Virus record (IMG/VR): IMGVR_UViG_3300029915_000130
Coordinates: 1 to 25,928 of that record
Direction: 5' to 3' (one strand)
Origin: a virus
Length of the DNA stretch: 25,928 nt
The notes under the pieces are model-generated. The model was not told the origin of the DNA. It worked only from the letters and a program-made list of their open reading frames with translations, and did not search any database. Below, piece after piece: positions 20,936 through 25,928 of the stretch (the stretch's first letter is position 1; each line of letters begins with the position of its first letter). The translations under genes were made by a program, and so were the position numbers.

Positions 20936-21279
20936 CCCCAGTATGAATTCGTACTGGGGCCCATACTGGGGGTCCATACTGGGGATTCTATATTCTCTTT
21001 AAGATCAACTACTTAACTAAATAAATCCCCAGTACCCCGGTACAAAACGCAAAATCGCCTCACGCGCATGGCGCACGCGCGTATATACGCACGCACACAC
21101 ACAGAGGGTTCGAGGGTACTGGGGGCACAGGGGGTACTGGGGATTTCGGTTGTCCACAATTGTTACGCTAAGGATTTCAATAGCTTAGCAACCCCCAGTA
21201 CGGCCCATTTCATACTGGGGGTCACAACTCCCCCACAACAGTTAGGCGTGACAATTCAAGCACTTAGCTTCCCCCAGTA
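20936..21279. repeat. Cluster of ten CCCCAGTA sites; candidate origin or multi-operator region
   Basis: This divergent intergenic region (20894-21349, no convincing gene) holds the word CCCCAGTA forward at 20936, 21027, 21193 and 21272. It appears reversed (TACTGGGG) at 20952, 20964, 20977, 21117, 21135 and 21213. The first two form a 24-base near-perfect inverted repeat centred on GAATTC. An AT-rich stretch (about 20985-21026) lies between the third reverse copy and the second forward copy. The word TTGTCCACAA at 21150, close to a DnaA box, occurs again in reverse at 21467. Repeated short words, an AT-rich tract and a DnaA-like word are the usual parts of an iteron origin. Operators of a regulator controlling both strands are the alternative. 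Confidence 0.7.
21071..21103. other. 33-base alternating purine/pyrimidine run
   Basis: Every base from 21071 to 21103 alternates purine and pyrimidine (GCGCACGCGCGTATATACGC and then repeated CA). Ten further alternating bases precede it in the other phase. Such tracts can adopt Z-DNA under negative supercoiling and unwind easily. It lies inside the CCCCAGTA cluster. Confidence 0.55.
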
Positions 21280-21286
21280 CCGGGGC

Positions 21287-21315
21287 TTGACGCCGGCTCA
21301 TTGAGCCCATATGGT
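21287..21315 (+). promoter_or_regulatory. Promoter P1 with GGCTCA-T-TGAGCC operator
   Basis: TTGACG (21287-21292), a 17-base spacer, then TATGGT (21310-21315) form a sigma70-type promoter for the early operon. The spacer contains the perfect palindrome GGCTCATTGAGCC (21295-21307), so a bound dimer would block RNA polymerase. One CCCCAGTA site (21272) lies just upstream. Similar units occur at 22684 and 24524. Confidence 0.75.
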
Positions 21316-21349
21316 GCCTTCACAACTTACCACAACTTATGGAGGCTTC

Positions 21350-21553
21350 ATGCCTGGTTACGAATTCCGCCAGCCACAAGTTACCACAACCCGGCACATG
21401 GCCACGGACGAGGACGCGAAGGGTCGGGCAGGTCGCCTGGCCAAGCGCCACAACTGCCCCGTGGAGTTGTGGACAACCGCCGGCGCCTATCTCACAACCG
21501 CACAACCCAGCCCCACGCACTTCCGCGGCTATCGCTTTGAGGCACGGACATGA
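21350..21553 (+). CDS. First early-operon protein, unknown function
   Basis: A 67-residue protein. The start MPGYEFRQPQVTTTRH at 21350 has GGAGG four bases upstream. An in-frame ATG at 21311 is unlikely because it lies within the -10 box of P1. The C-terminal part 'NCPVELWTTAGAYLTTAQPSPTHFRGYRFEART' looks folded. The stop overlaps the next ATG as ATGA. The coding DNA contains several CCACAAC words shared with the adjacent intergenic region. No family recognised. Confidence 0.65.
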   Translation: MPGYEFRQPQVTTTRHMATDEDAKGRAGRLAKRHNCPVELWTTAGAYLTTAQPSPTHFRGYRFEART

Positions 21554-21783
21554 GTCGGCTACGGGTCGTTCTCGCTGCGTGGGCCCTGGCCGGGACGGTT
21601 ATCGTCGCGAGCACCTTTGTGCAGCCGGCCCACCTAGACCGCACGACTGAGTCGCGGATCACCGCGGCGTGCGCCCAGATGGTCACGACAGGCTGGCTTG
21701 ACGAGTGGCGCTGTCGGGACAACGCTCGCCGCTACGTGCGCTGGTCGCAGACTGACCGCGCTAGAGCCCTGGTGCTGCCATGA
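21550..21783 (+). CDS. Small exported or membrane-anchored protein
   Basis: A 77-residue protein starting in an ATGA overlap. Residues 1-23 (MSRLRVVLAAWALAGTVIVAS) form a signal anchor or signal peptide. The rest has two Cys ('AACAQMVTTGWLDEWRCRDNARRYVRWS') that could form a disulphide in the periplasm. Small proteins of this kind in early regions may change the host envelope. Function unknown. Confidence 0.65.
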   Translation: MSRLRVVLAAWALAGTVIVASTFVQPAHLDRTTESRITAACAQMVTTGWLDEWRCRDNARRYVRWSQTDRARALVLP

Positions 21784-21956
21784 GCACAACCCTCGCCCAC
21801 TTGGCTAAAGCGTTGAAGGCGTGGGCTGTGCATGACGACGAATGCAGCCGTAACCAACTTTATTCGCCCGTCAATCACACCTGCACCTGTGGCCTCACCG
21901 CTCTGCAACAGCAACTCGCCGAGGAGTTGGCGAACCAACCCAAGGACCCCCAATGA
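21780..21956 (+). CDS. Small Cys-containing hypothetical protein
   Basis: A 58-residue protein (MSTTLAHLAKALKAWAVHDD...) overlapping both neighbours by four bases. It contains C-x12-C-x-C ('DECSRNQLYSPVNHTCTCGLTALQQQL') between two helices, which could be a small metal site. This motif, a helix followed by 'HxxxC...CTCGL', is seen in many phage early proteins. Function unknown. Confidence 0.65.
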   Translation: MSTTLAHLAKALKAWAVHDDECSRNQLYSPVNHTCTCGLTALQQQLAEELANQPKDPQ

Positions 21957-22504
21957 CAACCCTGAGAGAAGCGCTGGAGCTGACACTAGACGCCCTGGAT
22001 AGTTTCGGGCGCGAGGCCAATTGGGGCGCGTCTTGCCTATCCGCCGAAACGATCCGCAAGATCAACGAAGCGCCGTCCATCGCCGCCCAAGCCCTCGCCG
22101 ACAACCCCGTGGACGCGGATAAGCGGGAGAGGGTCGCGCAGATTATTGAGGATGAGGCTTGGCTACGGAGGTTGAGGCTGCCAGACAGGCTTGCGAAAAA
22201 GTGGGGCGAAGAGGACAAAAACGCCTGCATCGACCGCCTCCTCGACCGACTTCGCGCGCCTAGGGTGGATGAGGGGTGGGTGTTGGTTCCAAGGGAGCCG
22301 ACCGAGGCGATGATCGCGGCTTGCCTGAGCGCGCTGTCCGACTGGCGCAAAACCCTGGACGCAGATGAACGCATGTTGCGGCGCGACCCTGAGCGGCTCC
22401 AGCGAAACGGCAAGCCTTTCGAGGCGTCGGCTACATCCGAGGAAAAGGCAAGGTTGCGTTACCACGCCATGATCGCCGCGGCCCTCTTGGAGCCCAAGCC
22501 ATGA
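21953..22504 (+). CDS. Phage early protein with EGWVLVPREPTEAMIAA motif
   Basis: A 183-residue, mostly helical charged protein. The motif 'DEGWVLVPREPTEAMIAACLSAL' near residues 105-128 recurs in many unrelated phage and prophage proteins ('xGWxLVPxePTxeMxxA'), often joined to variable partners. The N-terminal half ('LREALELTLDALDSFGREANWGASCLSAETIRKINEA') probably forms a separate helical domain. No enzyme motif visible. It overlaps both neighbours by four bases. Confidence 0.7.
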   Translation: MTTLREALELTLDALDSFGREANWGASCLSAETIRKINEAPSIAAQALADNPVDADKRERVAQIIEDEAWLRRLRLPDRLAKKWGEEDKNACIDRLLDRLRAPRVDEGWVLVPREPTEAMIAACLSALSDWRKTLDADERMLRRDPERLQRNGKPFEASATSEEKARLRYHAMIAAALLEPKP

Positions 22505-22734
22505 CCACGAGCACCGAAACAACCTACGAGATCCGCAACGCCATCGGCCGCGTGGTCTACACCACGAGCGAGCCCGATCTGGTCTGGCGCTTCCTGGCGT
22601 CGGACCGCGCCCGAGGCCTTGGGCCGCTCACGCCCGTGGAGGTCACGCGGACGACAATCGAGCGCGTGCGTCGGCTGCGGCCGTTGACAAGGCGCATTGA
22701 GCCGGTACATTCGCACGCATCATTTGGAGGCTGA
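22501..22734 (+). CDS. Small hypothetical protein
   Basis: A 77-residue protein (MTTSTETTYEIRNAIGRVVYTTSEPDLVWRFLAS...). It starts in an ATGA overlap. It is probably a small alpha/beta domain with a basic second half. Its 3' part contains promoter P2 and the ribosome-binding site of the next gene. No family recognised. Confidence 0.6.
   Translation: MTTSTETTYEIRNAIGRVVYTTSEPDLVWRFLASDRARGLGPLTPVEVTRTTIERVRRLRPLTRRIEPVHSHASFGG
22684..22711 (+). promoter_or_regulatory. Promoter P2 with GGCGCA-T-TGAGCC operator
   Basis: A perfect TTGACA (22684-22689), a 16-base spacer and TACATT (22706-22711) form a promoter inside the 3' end of the preceding gene. The spacer carries GGCGCATTGAGCC (22691-22703), one base different from the P1 palindrome. 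It would start a transcript just before the gene at 22739. Confidence 0.7.
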
Positions 22735-22738
22735 GACT

Positions 22739-23038
22739 ATGGAACTTCCTAACGGTTGGGTGCGCTACGAGGGCGACGGCTGGCATGTCCTGGCGACGGG
22801 CGGCCCGGTGTTGGACTTGCTGCCGGGCGCCACGCCCCCGCACGAGCTGCCCGAGCCGCTACGGCGCGATATCTGTTGGATCAAGACTGATGGCGTCTGG
22901 TTCCTCGCCCCGGCCGGCGTGTCCATCCGCTTCCCCGTGCTAGGGGAGCCCCCGGTGGCGGCCCCTCCGCCAGCGGCGCCCAAGCCGCACGCCCCCAAAG
23001 CTAAGCCCACGGGCCCCCGACACCAAGGCGCAAGCTGA
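22739..23038 (+). CDS. Early protein with Pro/Ala-rich tail, zero-frame product
   Basis: A 99-residue protein starting MELPNGWVRYEGDGWHVLATGG at 22739. GGAGG lies upstream and promoter P2 lies 28 bases upstream. The first 75 residues look folded ('PEPLRRDICWIKTDGVWFLAPAGVSIRFPV'). The remainder is rich in Pro, Ala and Lys. The frame ends abruptly after TGPRHQGAS, while the +1 frame continues with a protein-like acidic tail to 23099 (see the next entry). An in-frame start further upstream exists but lies inside the preceding gene. Confidence 0.65.
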   Translation: MELPNGWVRYEGDGWHVLATGGPVLDLLPGATPPHELPEPLRRDICWIKTDGVWFLAPAGVSIRFPVLGEPPVAAPPPAAPKPHAPKAKPTGPRHQGAS

Positions 23039-23099
23039 ACAAGCCGCACATGTCCCGGGTTCCGAGGCCGACGAGCCCGACGCCCCTACCGGAGAGTGA
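23013..23099 (+). other. +1 frame extension of the preceding gene
   Basis: In the +1 frame the bases after 23012 encode 'DTKAQAEQAAHVPGSEADEP' and end with DAPTGE and a stop at 23097-23099, four bases before the next ATG. The composition (Ala, Glu, Asp, Pro; good codons) matches a natural tail for the Pro/Ala/Lys-rich region before it. The shift would occur at CCC-CGA (23015-23020). A Pro tRNA there could slip one base forward within a run of five C, next to a rare Arg codon. The joined product would have about 119 residues. Sequencing or natural indel in the C run is the other explanation. Confidence 0.5.
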
Positions 23100-23102
23100 C
23101 CC

Positions 23103-23285
23103 ATGGCCCTATTAAAGCTTGTCTTCCGCATGATCGACACCGAGACCGGCGAAACTGTCGTTCCCGAGAGTCAGACGCTCGTGACGGTTCCGGCCGGTGC
23201 GCCCCGCGGGTACGTCAAGGAATTGTTCGAATCGGCGGGTATCATCGTTCAGAAGTTTTGCTTCAACGCCTTCGAAAGCCGATAG
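23103..23285 (+). CDS. Small hypothetical protein
   Basis: A 60-residue protein (MALLKLVFRMIDTETGETVV...) with GGAGAG six bases upstream. Strand-rich first half and a helix with 'APRGYVKELFESAGIIVQKF' near the end. It looks like a small alpha/beta fold. No family recognised. Confidence 0.65.
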   Translation: MALLKLVFRMIDTETGETVVPESQTLVTVPAGAPRGYVKELFESAGIIVQKFCFNAFESR

Positions 23286-23289
23286 CCCC

Positions 23290-23475
23290 ATGGTCCGCGA
23301 GTTGAGCGACTTAGTTGAGGCGGTCCAACGCCACTTGGCGACCGCGCCCGTCTATCGCAACGCGGTAGGCTCCCCGGGGTCTATCGTGCGCCAGAAGCAA
23401 GACGAGGCGATCGCCAGCGAGGACTGCTTGTACCGCGCGCTGCGCGCGGCGGAGAGGGAGCTAGGCACGCCATGA
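23290..23475 (+). CDS. Small helical hypothetical protein
   Basis: A 61-residue protein starting MVRELSDLVEAVQRHLATAP four bases after the previous stop. It is two helices with 'QKQDEAIASEDCLYRALRAAERELG'. Its stop overlaps the next ATG as ATGA. The frame is open upstream but there it runs inside the previous gene. No family recognised. Confidence 0.6.
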   Translation: MVRELSDLVEAVQRHLATAPVYRNAVGSPGSIVRQKQDEAIASEDCLYRALRAAERELGTP

Positions 23476-23753
23476 TCCTTTCGGAGCGTAAGCGCTACAC
23501 CGACATTGGCTACCATTTTGCGGAAGGGGTCTTCCGGAGCGTGGGGGCCTTTTGCCTCGGCCTCCTGGCCTGGGCTTTCCTTGTGCACGAGGCGCACAAC
23601 CGCTTCGGTTGGGGCGCGGACAACTCCGACCCGCCTCACGGCTACAGCGGCATGGCGGTCCTGACGGATCACCTGACCGGCTGTCAGTACCTCAACGCCG
23701 CGAGCCTGACGCCCCGCCTGGACGTCGCCGGCCGTCAAGTGTGCAAGCCATGA
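23472..23753 (+). CDS. Membrane protein with DUF6440-like C-terminus
   Basis: A 93-residue protein. Residues 15-38 (HFAEGVFRSVGAFCLGLLAWAFL) form one membrane segment. The C-terminal half reads 'NSDPPHGYSGMAVLTDHLTGCQYLNAASLTPRLDVAGRQV', matching the DUF6440 pattern ('xDxxTGvqYLxxxxGxLTPrlDxxG'), a small domain common in phages and with no known function. The fusion to a membrane helix suggests the domain is displayed at the inner membrane. Confidence 0.75.
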   Translation: MILSERKRYTDIGYHFAEGVFRSVGAFCLGLLAWAFLVHEAHNRFGWGADNSDPPHGYSGMAVLTDHLTGCQYLNAASLTPRLDVAGRQVCKP

Positions 23754-23920
23754 GGCAGACGTGGCCCACCCCCATTGTCCAGGCCCTCACGCGGCACGTC
23801 GAAGCTGCCCTTGCCGACGCCGCACGCTGGTCGCAACAGCCCCACGGCGGGGGCCTAGCCGCCCTACGCGAGCGTGACGCCGCGGCCCTGCGTGCGATGG
23901 CCAGGGAGCGCTTGGCGTGA
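23750..23920 (+). CDS. Small helical hypothetical protein
   Basis: A 56-residue protein (MRQTWPTPIVQALTRHVEAAL...) in four-base overlaps with both neighbours. It is Ala/Arg-rich and almost wholly helical. No family recognised. Confidence 0.6.
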   Translation: MRQTWPTPIVQALTRHVEAALADAARWSQQPHGGGLAALRERDAAALRAMARERLA

Positions 23921-24246
23921 GGCTACTTGACCCCTTTGGTGAATGGAACGCCCTTGCCCGCGACTCGCGCGGTATGCCGCCTTCCATACTCGCGCAGGAC
24001 GTTGAGCGGCTGCTGGCGCCAAGTGCGTGGTTACGGGCCCGGGCCGAACGGTTCTGGCGGGAAGACCTCAAGAGCGCCCTGGCGCTTCGGCTACGCTCCA
24101 CGCTGCAGCCGGTGGCCACGCATGAGGGCTTCTATCACGGCGTGCGGCTGATCTACCTGCAGGCGTTGCTCAACGGCAAGACGCCGTGGGCGGCCAGGCG
24201 CGACGGGCTGCAGGTGATTCTCATGATCCCGAGGGCTACACAATGA
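23917..24246 (+). CDS. Hypothetical early protein
   Basis: A 109-residue protein starting at GTG 23917 in a GTGA overlap. It is basic, with 'WLRARAERFWREDLKSALALRLRSTL' and 'HGVRLIYLQALLNGKTPWAARRDGLQVILM'. This suggests a helical protein that might touch nucleic acid. No family recognised. The stop overlaps the following ATG. Confidence 0.65.
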   Translation: MRLLDPFGEWNALARDSRGMPPSILAQDVERLLAPSAWLRARAERFWREDLKSALALRLRSTLQPVATHEGFYHGVRLIYLQALLNGKTPWAARRDGLQVILMIPRATQ

Positions 24247-24371
24247 AAGACGGCTGCTATCTGATCATGGGCGCCGAGGGCGTCCGTCGCATGACGAAGC
24301 GGTATCCCGGCCTGGCGCGCGATGAGATCGACGTCTTCGTCAAGCTGACTGTGGAGCACGTGCAGGTATGA
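24243..24371 (+). CDS. Very small hypothetical protein
   Basis: A 42-residue protein (MKDGCYLIMGAEGVRRMTKR...) between two four-base overlaps. The tight coupling on both sides is the main evidence that it is expressed. No family recognised. Confidence 0.55.
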   Translation: MKDGCYLIMGAEGVRRMTKRYPGLARDEIDVFVKLTVEHVQV

Positions 24372-24541
24372 CCGCCGCTGAGTTCACCGGCGCCCTTGAG
24401 CGCCTGGGCTGGTCGACCAGTGAGGCGGCCAAGCGCCTGGCGAGCGCGCCCCGCTCCGTGCGCCAGTGGAAGGCCGGCTCGCGCAAGGTGAGCGGGCCCG
24501 TGGTGGCGCTGCTACAAGGGCACTTGACCCCGGCTCAATGA
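24368..24541 (+). CDS. Small helix-turn-helix regulator
   Basis: A 57-residue protein: MTAAEFTGALERLGWSTSEAAKRLASAPRSVRQWKAG and so on. The segment 'LGWSTSEAAKRLASAPRSVRQWKAGSRKVSGPVVALL' follows the helix-turn-helix plan of small phage and antitoxin-type regulators ('LGWsqxeaArrLgvsxrtVrrWxxGxxxvpgpvaxLL'). The recognition helix would be around APRSVRQWKAG. The last codons and stop form the -35 box and operator of promoter P3. It is the best candidate in this window to bind GGCTCA-N-TGAGCC, which is inference. Confidence 0.75.
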   Translation: MTAAEFTGALERLGWSTSEAAKRLASAPRSVRQWKAGSRKVSGPVVALLQGHLTPAQ

Positions 24542-24552
24542 GCCACTAGAGG
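24524..24552 (+). promoter_or_regulatory. Promoter P3 with GGCTCA-A-TGAGCC operator
   Basis: TTGACC (24524-24529), a 17-base spacer holding the palindrome GGCTCAATGAGCC (24532-24544), and a weak -10 candidate TAGAGG (24547-24552). It overlaps the end of the helix-turn-helix gene and stands 29 bases before the gene at 24581. From the C before the -35 box through the palindrome it matches P1 at 20 of 22 positions. Confidence 0.6.
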
Positions 24553-24580
24553 TAGGCCATCAGCTACAGGAGATTGAGCG

Positions 24581-24784
24581 ATGGCCCGGCCCGGCGACAT
24601 TCGAGTTAACTCAACGGACTACGACGGCGACGTCGTGATCGAACAATACGCCCACTGGAATTGCGGTCTGACCTGGGCCGTCCCGGCATGGGAAGAGCGG
24701 GGAGACGGCGACTTGGCCGGACCGTTCGTCAATCGCGCCGAGGCAGAAGACGCCTTGATCCGATACGAAGCCATCTGGGCCTAG
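24581..24784 (+). CDS. Small hypothetical protein
   Basis: A 67-residue acidic protein (MARPGDIRVNSTDYDGDVVIEQYAHWNCGL...) with an AGGAGA ribosome-binding site. The C-terminal 'AGPFVNRAEAEDALIRYEAIW' is a helix. It is first after promoter P3. No family recognised. Confidence 0.65.
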   Translation: MARPGDIRVNSTDYDGDVVIEQYAHWNCGLTWAVPAWEERGDGDLAGPFVNRAEAEDALIRYEAIWA

Positions 24785-24819
24785 CCCGTCAACACCCACC
24801 ACAAAGGACACCCAACGCC

Positions 24820-25428
24820 ATGACCACGTGGATTGAAGACGCCAACGGAAACAAATGCTCTGTCGAGTATTTCGGCTCGGCCGAGGACTCCCAGAAGGCG
24901 CTCGACAGCCTGAAGGGCTGCCGCAACTGTGTTAACTGCTCGGACTGCTCGGACTGCTCGGGCTGCTCGGGCTGCTCGTACTGCTCGGACTGCTCGGGCT
25001 GCCGCAACTGTGTTAACTGCTCGTACTGCTCGTTCTGCTCGGACTGCTCGTACTGCTCGGGCTGCTCGGACTGCTCGGGCTGCTCGTACTGCTCGTACTG
25101 CTCGGCATTGAAAGACACGAAGGGCGGCTTCGTGCCCCTGGTTGTTCCGGTGATCGCGGACATCCACCGCGTGATCTACGAAGCGGCGTCCGCACCTGAG
25201 GCCCTTCACATGTCCGATTGGCATAGCTGCGGAACGACACATTGCCGTGCCGGGTGGGCCGTTCATCTGGCCGGCGAAGAGGGCTACGCGCTCGAACACT
25301 TCCACGGGACCGCCCTGGCCGCCCAACTGATATACGACGCCAGCGGACACCCGATCAGCCCCGTTCGGTTCTTCGACAGCAACGAGGACGCGCTCGCCGA
25401 CATGAAGCGCCTAGCGGGGGCCGTATGA
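24820..25428 (+). CDS. Cys-triplet repeat protein fused to a phage C-terminal domain
   Basis: A 202-residue protein. After a short head (MTTWIEDANGNKCSVEYFGS...) residues 34-96 are 21 tandem Cys-x-x triplets, mostly CSD, CSG and CSY, with CRN-CVN twice. The C-terminal domain has 'SDWHSCGTTHCRAGWAVHLAGEEGYALEHFHG' and 'ISPVRFFDSNEDALADMKRLAG', a pattern I recognise from many uncharacterised phage proteins. One Cys every third residue would put all Cys on one face of a solenoid or three-residue helix, suited to metal binding. No enzyme function can be assigned. AAAGGA lies eleven bases before the ATG. Confidence 0.75.
   Translation: MTTWIEDANGNKCSVEYFGSAEDSQKALDSLKGCRNCVNCSDCSDCSGCSGCSYCSDCSGCRNCVNCSYCSFCSDCSYCSGCSDCSGCSYCSYCSALKDTKGGFVPLVVPVIADIHRVIYEAASAPEALHMSDWHSCGTTHCRAGWAVHLAGEEGYALEHFHGTALAAQLIYDASGHPISPVRFFDSNEDALADMKRLAGAV
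24919..25107 (+). repeat. 9-bp tandem repeat coding for Cys-Ser-x
   Basis: Twenty-one units of TGC TCG NNC (four of them CRN or CVN variants; the last ends in GCA). Ser is always TCG, and the variable codon is GAC, GGC, TAC or TTC. Thus only one or two bases per unit vary. The near identity indicates recent expansion by slippage or recombination. Confidence 0.85.
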
Positions 25429-25472
25429 AGGCCGCCGCCCTTTAAGCCGCTTAACCAAAAGGAACCACAACC

Positions 25473-25928
25473 ATGAAAACGCACCTAATCACCGCTGACC
25501 AACTCACGGACGGCACGTACACCGGCCCCGTCGATCTGACGGCCTTCGACGGGCATATTGAAATTGCCGCACGACTCGGGACCGTCAAGTTCACGGGGTG
25601 GCTCCGCGCTGCCGGCGACATTCGCGCCAAAGCGGGCTCGGGGATCAAAGCGGGCTCGGGGATCAAAGCGGGCTCGGGGATCGAAGCGGGCTCGGGGATC
25701 GAAGCGGGCTGGGGGATCGAAGCGGGCTCGGGGATCGAAGCGGGCTTGGGGATCGAAGCGGGCTCGGGGATCAAAGCGGGCTCGGGGATCAAAGCGGGCT
25801 CGGGGATCAAAGCGGGCTGGGGGATCGAAGCGGGCTGGGGGATCGAAGCGGGCTCGGGGATCGAAGCGGGCTCGGGGATCGAAGCGGGCTTGGGGATCGA
25901 AGCGGGCTCGGGGATCGAAGCGGGCTTT
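25473..25928 (+). CDS. Hexapeptide-repeat protein, 3' end outside the window
   Basis: The frame opens at ATG 25473 (AAGGA upstream) and stays open to the window end (152 codons). The head (MKTHLITADQLTDGTYTGPV...) is followed from residue 57 by sixteen six-residue repeats of the form G-I-(E/K)-A-G-(S/W/L/F). In the phase I-E-A-G-S-G each fits the left-handed beta-helix hexapeptide rule ([LIV]-[GAED]-x2-[STAV]-x). This suggests a triangular solenoid of at least five turns. The partner strand also stays open here because of the repeat, but this strand has the start signal and the operon context. Function unknown; a structural or binding role is likely. Confidence 0.75.
   Translation, partial: MKTHLITADQLTDGTYTGPVDLTAFDGHIEIAARLGTVKFTGWLRAAGDIRAKAGSGIKAGSGIKAGSGIEAGSGIEAGWGIEAGSGIEAGLGIEAGSGIKAGSGIKAGSGIKAGWGIEAGWGIEAGSGIEAGSGIEAGLGIEAGSGIEAGF
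25641..25928 (+). repeat. 18-bp tandem repeat, sixteen complete units
   Basis: Units of GGGATCRAAGCGGGCTNG (last unit ending TTT) run in perfect register to the window edge, so more copies may follow. Variation is confined to the third codon (AAA or GAA) and the sixth codon (TCG, TGG, TTG or TTT). Blocks of units recur, which points to unequal recombination. Confidence 0.9.

Noticed and set aside
21068-21304. Plus-strand open frame of 78 codons in the divergent intergenic region
   Set aside because: It runs through the CCCCAGTA repeats and the alternating tract, has no ribosome-binding site and poor codon use. Its end merely reads through promoter P1.
25451-25810. Minus-strand frame of Ile-Pro-Glu-Pro-Ala repeats
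   Set aside because: It is the reverse reading of the 18-bp array. The plus strand has the start codon, the ribosome-binding site and the operon context.
25641-25928. CRISPR array
   Set aside because: Units are contiguous 18-bp repeats without spacers, in frame with a coding sequence.
24820-25928. Diversity-generating retroelement targeting the repeat genes
   Set aside because: Variation at single codons is suggestive, but no reverse transcriptase or template repeat is visible, and the changes are not A-specific. Slippage and recombination explain it more simply.

Overview
The window is part of the genome of a tailed phage, or a prophage, with a contractile tail (myovirus-type). The host is probably a GC-rich proteobacterium, plausibly an alphaproteobacterium. 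This rests on the high GC content, the heavy use of GTG and TTG starts, and a recognisable structural set: DUF1073-type portal, DUF2213 protease/scaffold, DUF2184 capsid, DUF4054 connector, DUF3383 sheath and DUF3277-like tube. I see no integrase, tRNA, rRNA or CRISPR array, so lifestyle and host cannot be settled from this window.

Layout. From about 20.9 kb leftward to position 1 nearly everything lies on the minus strand and forms the late block. In transcription order it holds: terminase small subunit; a run of tiny genes; a lysis group (small membrane protein, GH19-like endolysin, holin); an Ala-rich protein; an exported HNH nuclease; a short adenine methyltransferase; terminase large subunit; portal; three genes with signal peptides (one DUF2961/GH172-like); head morphogenesis protein; protease/scaffold; cement protein; major capsid; a strong terminator; connectors and neck; sheath; tube; tail assembly chaperone with a programmed -1 frameshift; and the first bases of the tape measure gene. 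Most junctions are ATGA or GTGA overlaps, which indicates translational coupling.

Two parts break this pattern. First, a five-gene plus-strand cassette (11.6-13.05 kb) sits inside the late block. It has its own repeated TGACGTCA-containing element and encodes a ribbon-helix-helix regulator. Its left border carries the odd exported genes. Its right border carries a frameshifted portal tail and what looks like the C-terminal stub of a zeta-toxin-like kinase. Second, the intergenic region at 20.9-21.35 kb between the divergent blocks carries ten copies of CCCCAGTA in both orientations, an AT-rich stretch, a 33-nt alternating purine/pyrimidine run and a DnaA-box-like word. It is a good candidate for a replication origin or a multi-operator switch.

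From 21.35 kb rightward the plus strand holds a densely overlapping operon of small, mostly unrecognised early genes. Three putative promoters there share one design: a TTGAC -35 box followed by the palindrome GGCTCA-N-TGAGCC (or a one-base variant) in the spacer. A small helix-turn-helix gene ends inside the third promoter. The window closes with two neighbouring low-complexity repeat proteins. One has 21 Cys-x-x triplets fused to a phage domain. The other has hexapeptide repeats that fit the left-handed beta-helix pattern, and it runs off the window end.
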